Notes under the pieces: model-generated
The model's database searches: none
What the model was told of the DNA's origin: nothing
The model's input: the letters and a program-made list of their open reading frames with translations, nothing else
NCBI GenBank assembly: GCA_016208845.1
Contig: JACQXH010000027.1
Location: 1-6,739 of the forward strand
Reading direction: 5' to 3'
Source of the DNA: Nitrospirota bacterium
Lineage (GTDB): Bacteria > Nitrospirota > Thermodesulfovibrionia > UBA6902 > BMS3Bbin08
DNA length: 6,739 nucleotides
Program-made: the position numbers and the translations under genes
Shown: positions 5,367 through 6,739 of the stretch, piece after piece
How positions within the stretch are numbered: the stretch's first letter is position 1
Layout: each line of letters opens with the position of its first letter

Positions 5367-6739
5367 TTCTCTTATCCTCCATCGGGTCTATCCATCCTTT
5401 ATTATTATACCCATAAAGAGCAATTCTTTTTATGGGCAGTGCATGCAGGGCTTCGGAAGGCCTGCGGAACAATTCCTTCAATACCTCGAAAAGCCTGACC
5501 CTGACGCCGGTTATGTCTGATAAAGTGAGATTAAGCCACCCGTCCCTGATCTCAATTTTTTCGACCATCGGCCTTATATCGATCATCTTTTCCTCCCTCT
5601 TGATAATACAATCCGGACGGCCCATAAATGAATTTATCGCCCCGGCGGTCTCATTGTCTACAGGTATTCTGTATTCATAGCGAGAGATAAAATTATCAAG
5701 AGACTGTCTTCTGTCAGCCAAATAAACCGCCTCCAGCGCTGCCAGACCCTCAGGCAGGCAGTTGTTCATTTTAGACAAGATATCTGAAGGCCCGGATAAG
5801 ACACTCAACTCGATATCGAAATATTCATTTTCTCCTTCAACCCCTACAGGCAGCGGAGGGCCGAAAGAAATACCCGGATGCGGATGGAAACCCCTGGAAT
5901 ATACAAGAGGGATGCCTGCCCTGCACAGGGCCCGCAAAAAGGCTGTCATGACCTCGCGGTGCGAGAGAAAGTGCAGAGGCGCGGTCTTGGAGAATCTGAC
6001 GCGGAATTTATACGTCTCTCGTACATCGTACCTCGTACTTCGTACTTCGAACGTCGTATTTCGTGCCTCGTCCTTCGTCCCGGTTTCACATGCGATGCCG
6101 CAGTTATGGCATGAGGACCTGCAATCAGGTGTCATCTCTTCCTGAAGTGATTTTTTATATTCTTCCTGAAGAAATTCCTTTGTTACACCAATGTCGATAA
6201 AATCCCATGGCAGTTCAGCGCTCATATCAAAGGAGCGCTCAGCATATTCGCATAGATCGATCCCGCTCTTTTCAGCGGCAAGCTGCCACTTTCGAAAATC
6301 AAAGCACTCTGACCATCCGTCGAACCGGCATTCTGACCGCCATGCATTTTCCAATAGAGTTGCGCACTTGCCGTCGCCTCTTGAAAATACCGCTTCGAGG
6401 AGGCTTGATTCAACATGCTGTCCTTTGAAATTGATCTTTCTTTTCCTGAATTCCCGTCTCAGCAGGTCCTGCTTTGACCGGAGCTCCCTGAAGGGCGCCT
6501 GGCCGAGCCATTGGAACGGCGTATACGGTTTTGGCACAAATGCTGAAATGCCTGCGTTGATATTTACGCGGCTGCCTGTCAGCTCCCGGCCTTTTCTCAG
6601 GGCTTTTTCTGTCATATCAATGATCCCTCTGACATCTCTTTCTGTCTCGGTGGGAAGCCCTATCATGAAGTAGAGTTTTATGTTCTGCCATTTTTCGCTG
6701 AATATTTTTTCGAGGGTATCTTCATATTCTTCGTCCGTA
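5356..6739 (-). CDS. Radical SAM protein with C-terminal DUF2344 domain (TIGR03960/TIGR03936 type), 5' end outside window
   Basis: The reading frame is open to the right edge (6739); upstream of the ATG at 6666 it still reads family sequence (KLYFMIGLPTET), so that ATG is internal and the catalytic CxxxCxxC end of the radical SAM domain lies outside. Counting from that Met: residues 1-60 are the end of the radical SAM barrel (MIGLPTET, FVPKPYTPFQW); about 90-170 match the TIGR03960 extension (FDGWSE, LPWDFIDIGVTKEFL); C182, C186, C189 and C193 form a cysteine cluster; 220-425 are DUF2344 (RVRFSKTAPLHFLSH, YSRGFHPHP, PLPVGVEGENEYFD). Members often sit next to rng and ribosomal-protein genes, and a role in RNA or ribosome modification is usually supposed but unproven. 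Residues 196-216 come from a 7-bp tandem repeat, an unusual low-complexity linker. The stop overlaps the rng start by 11 bp, suggesting translational coupling. Family assignment is firm; the substrate is unknown. Confidence 0.92.
   Translation of the reverse strand, partial: TDEEYEDTLEKIFSEKWQNIKLYFMIGLPTETERDVRGIIDMTEKALRKGRELTGSRVNINAGISAFVPKPYTPFQWLGQAPFRELRSKQDLLRREFRKRKINFKGQHVESSLLEAVFSRGDGKCATLLENAWRSECRFDGWSECFDFRKWQLAAEKSGIDLCEYAERSFDMSAELPWDFIDIGVTKEFLQEEYKKSLQEEMTPDCRSSCHNCGIACETGTKDEARNTTFEVRSTRYDVRETYKFRVRFSKTAPLHFLSHREVMTAFLRALCRAGIPLVYSRGFHPHPGISFGPPLPVGVEGENEYFDIELSVLSGPSDILSKMNNCLPEGLAALEAVYLADRRQSLDNFISRYEYRIPVDNETAGAINSFMGRPDCIIKREEKMIDIRPMVEKIEIRDGWLNLTLSDITGVRVRLFEVLKELFRRPSEALHALPIKRIALYGYNNKGWIDPMEDKRNEQ
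6019..6081 (-). repeat. Heptanucleotide tandem repeat, nine 7-bp units, inside a coding region
   Basis: Nine consecutive 7-bp units starting at 6019, 6026, 6033, 6040, 6047, 6054, 6061, 6068 and 6075 follow the plus-strand consensus TCGTAYY (coding strand RRTACGA). All units begin with TCG; units 3 and 4 are identical and the others differ by one to four bases. The array is exactly 63 bp, or 21 codons, so it keeps frame. Because 7 and 3 are coprime, the protein shows a 7-residue period: TKDEARN, TTFEVRS, TRYDVRE, with Thr at position 1, Asp/Glu at 4 and Arg at 6. It lies between the cysteine cluster and DUF2344. Confidence 0.9.

Overview
This 6.7 kb bacterial window has moderate GC and carries every convincing gene on the minus strand, so transcription runs from the right edge to the left. 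The gene set (a TIGR03960/DUF2344 fusion overlapping rng, a GlcF/LutA-like iron-sulfur protein, LarE, a small transaldolase, FmdB, an exported nuclease) and the decayed hairpin-type intergenic repeats suggest an anaerobe of the Nitrospirota or a Deltaproteobacteria-related lineage. That placement is an inference from gene content and style, not from a marker gene.

In transcription order: (1) 6739-5356, a radical SAM protein entering from outside the window and fused to a C-terminal DUF2344 domain; its inter-domain linker is encoded by nine copies of a 7-bp tandem repeat. (2) 5366-3959, rng (ribonuclease G), overlapping gene 1 by 11 bp. Its catalytic core is intact, but the 3' end is broken: the Zn-link cysteine segment is absent and the last ~70 codons lie in another frame. 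(3) 3942-3838, a gap of imperfect direct and inverted repeats. (4) 3821-3321, a LarE-type PP-loop protein truncated to 166 aa. (5) 3305-3177, a decayed hairpin-like repeat directly behind the larE truncation. (6) 3145-2130, a GlcF-like iron-sulfur oxidoreductase subunit split into two frames, with the start of its first CCG domain missing. (7) 2129-1948, a gap with a possible extended -10 promoter and a second hairpin-like repeat. (8) 1947-1303, an intact small transaldolase. (9) 1302-1194, an AT-rich inverted repeat. (10) 1193-978, an FmdB-type zinc ribbon. (11) 987-100, a signal-peptide-bearing staphylococcal-type nuclease with a C-terminal OB-like domain. (12) 94-1, a possible gene start built on a 12-bp tandem repeat.

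The genes do not form one pathway. The radical SAM/DUF2344 and rng pair looks like one translation-coupled RNA-related unit; fmdB and the nuclease overlap by 10 bp and are probably co-transcribed; the rest are separate metabolic or maturation genes. No new defence or mobile system is visible. The main points of interest are three consecutive conserved genes (rng, larE, glcF), each of which has lost an internal or terminal piece carrying functional cysteines, in a stretch full of short repeat families, and a heptanucleotide repeat that has become an in-frame protein linker.
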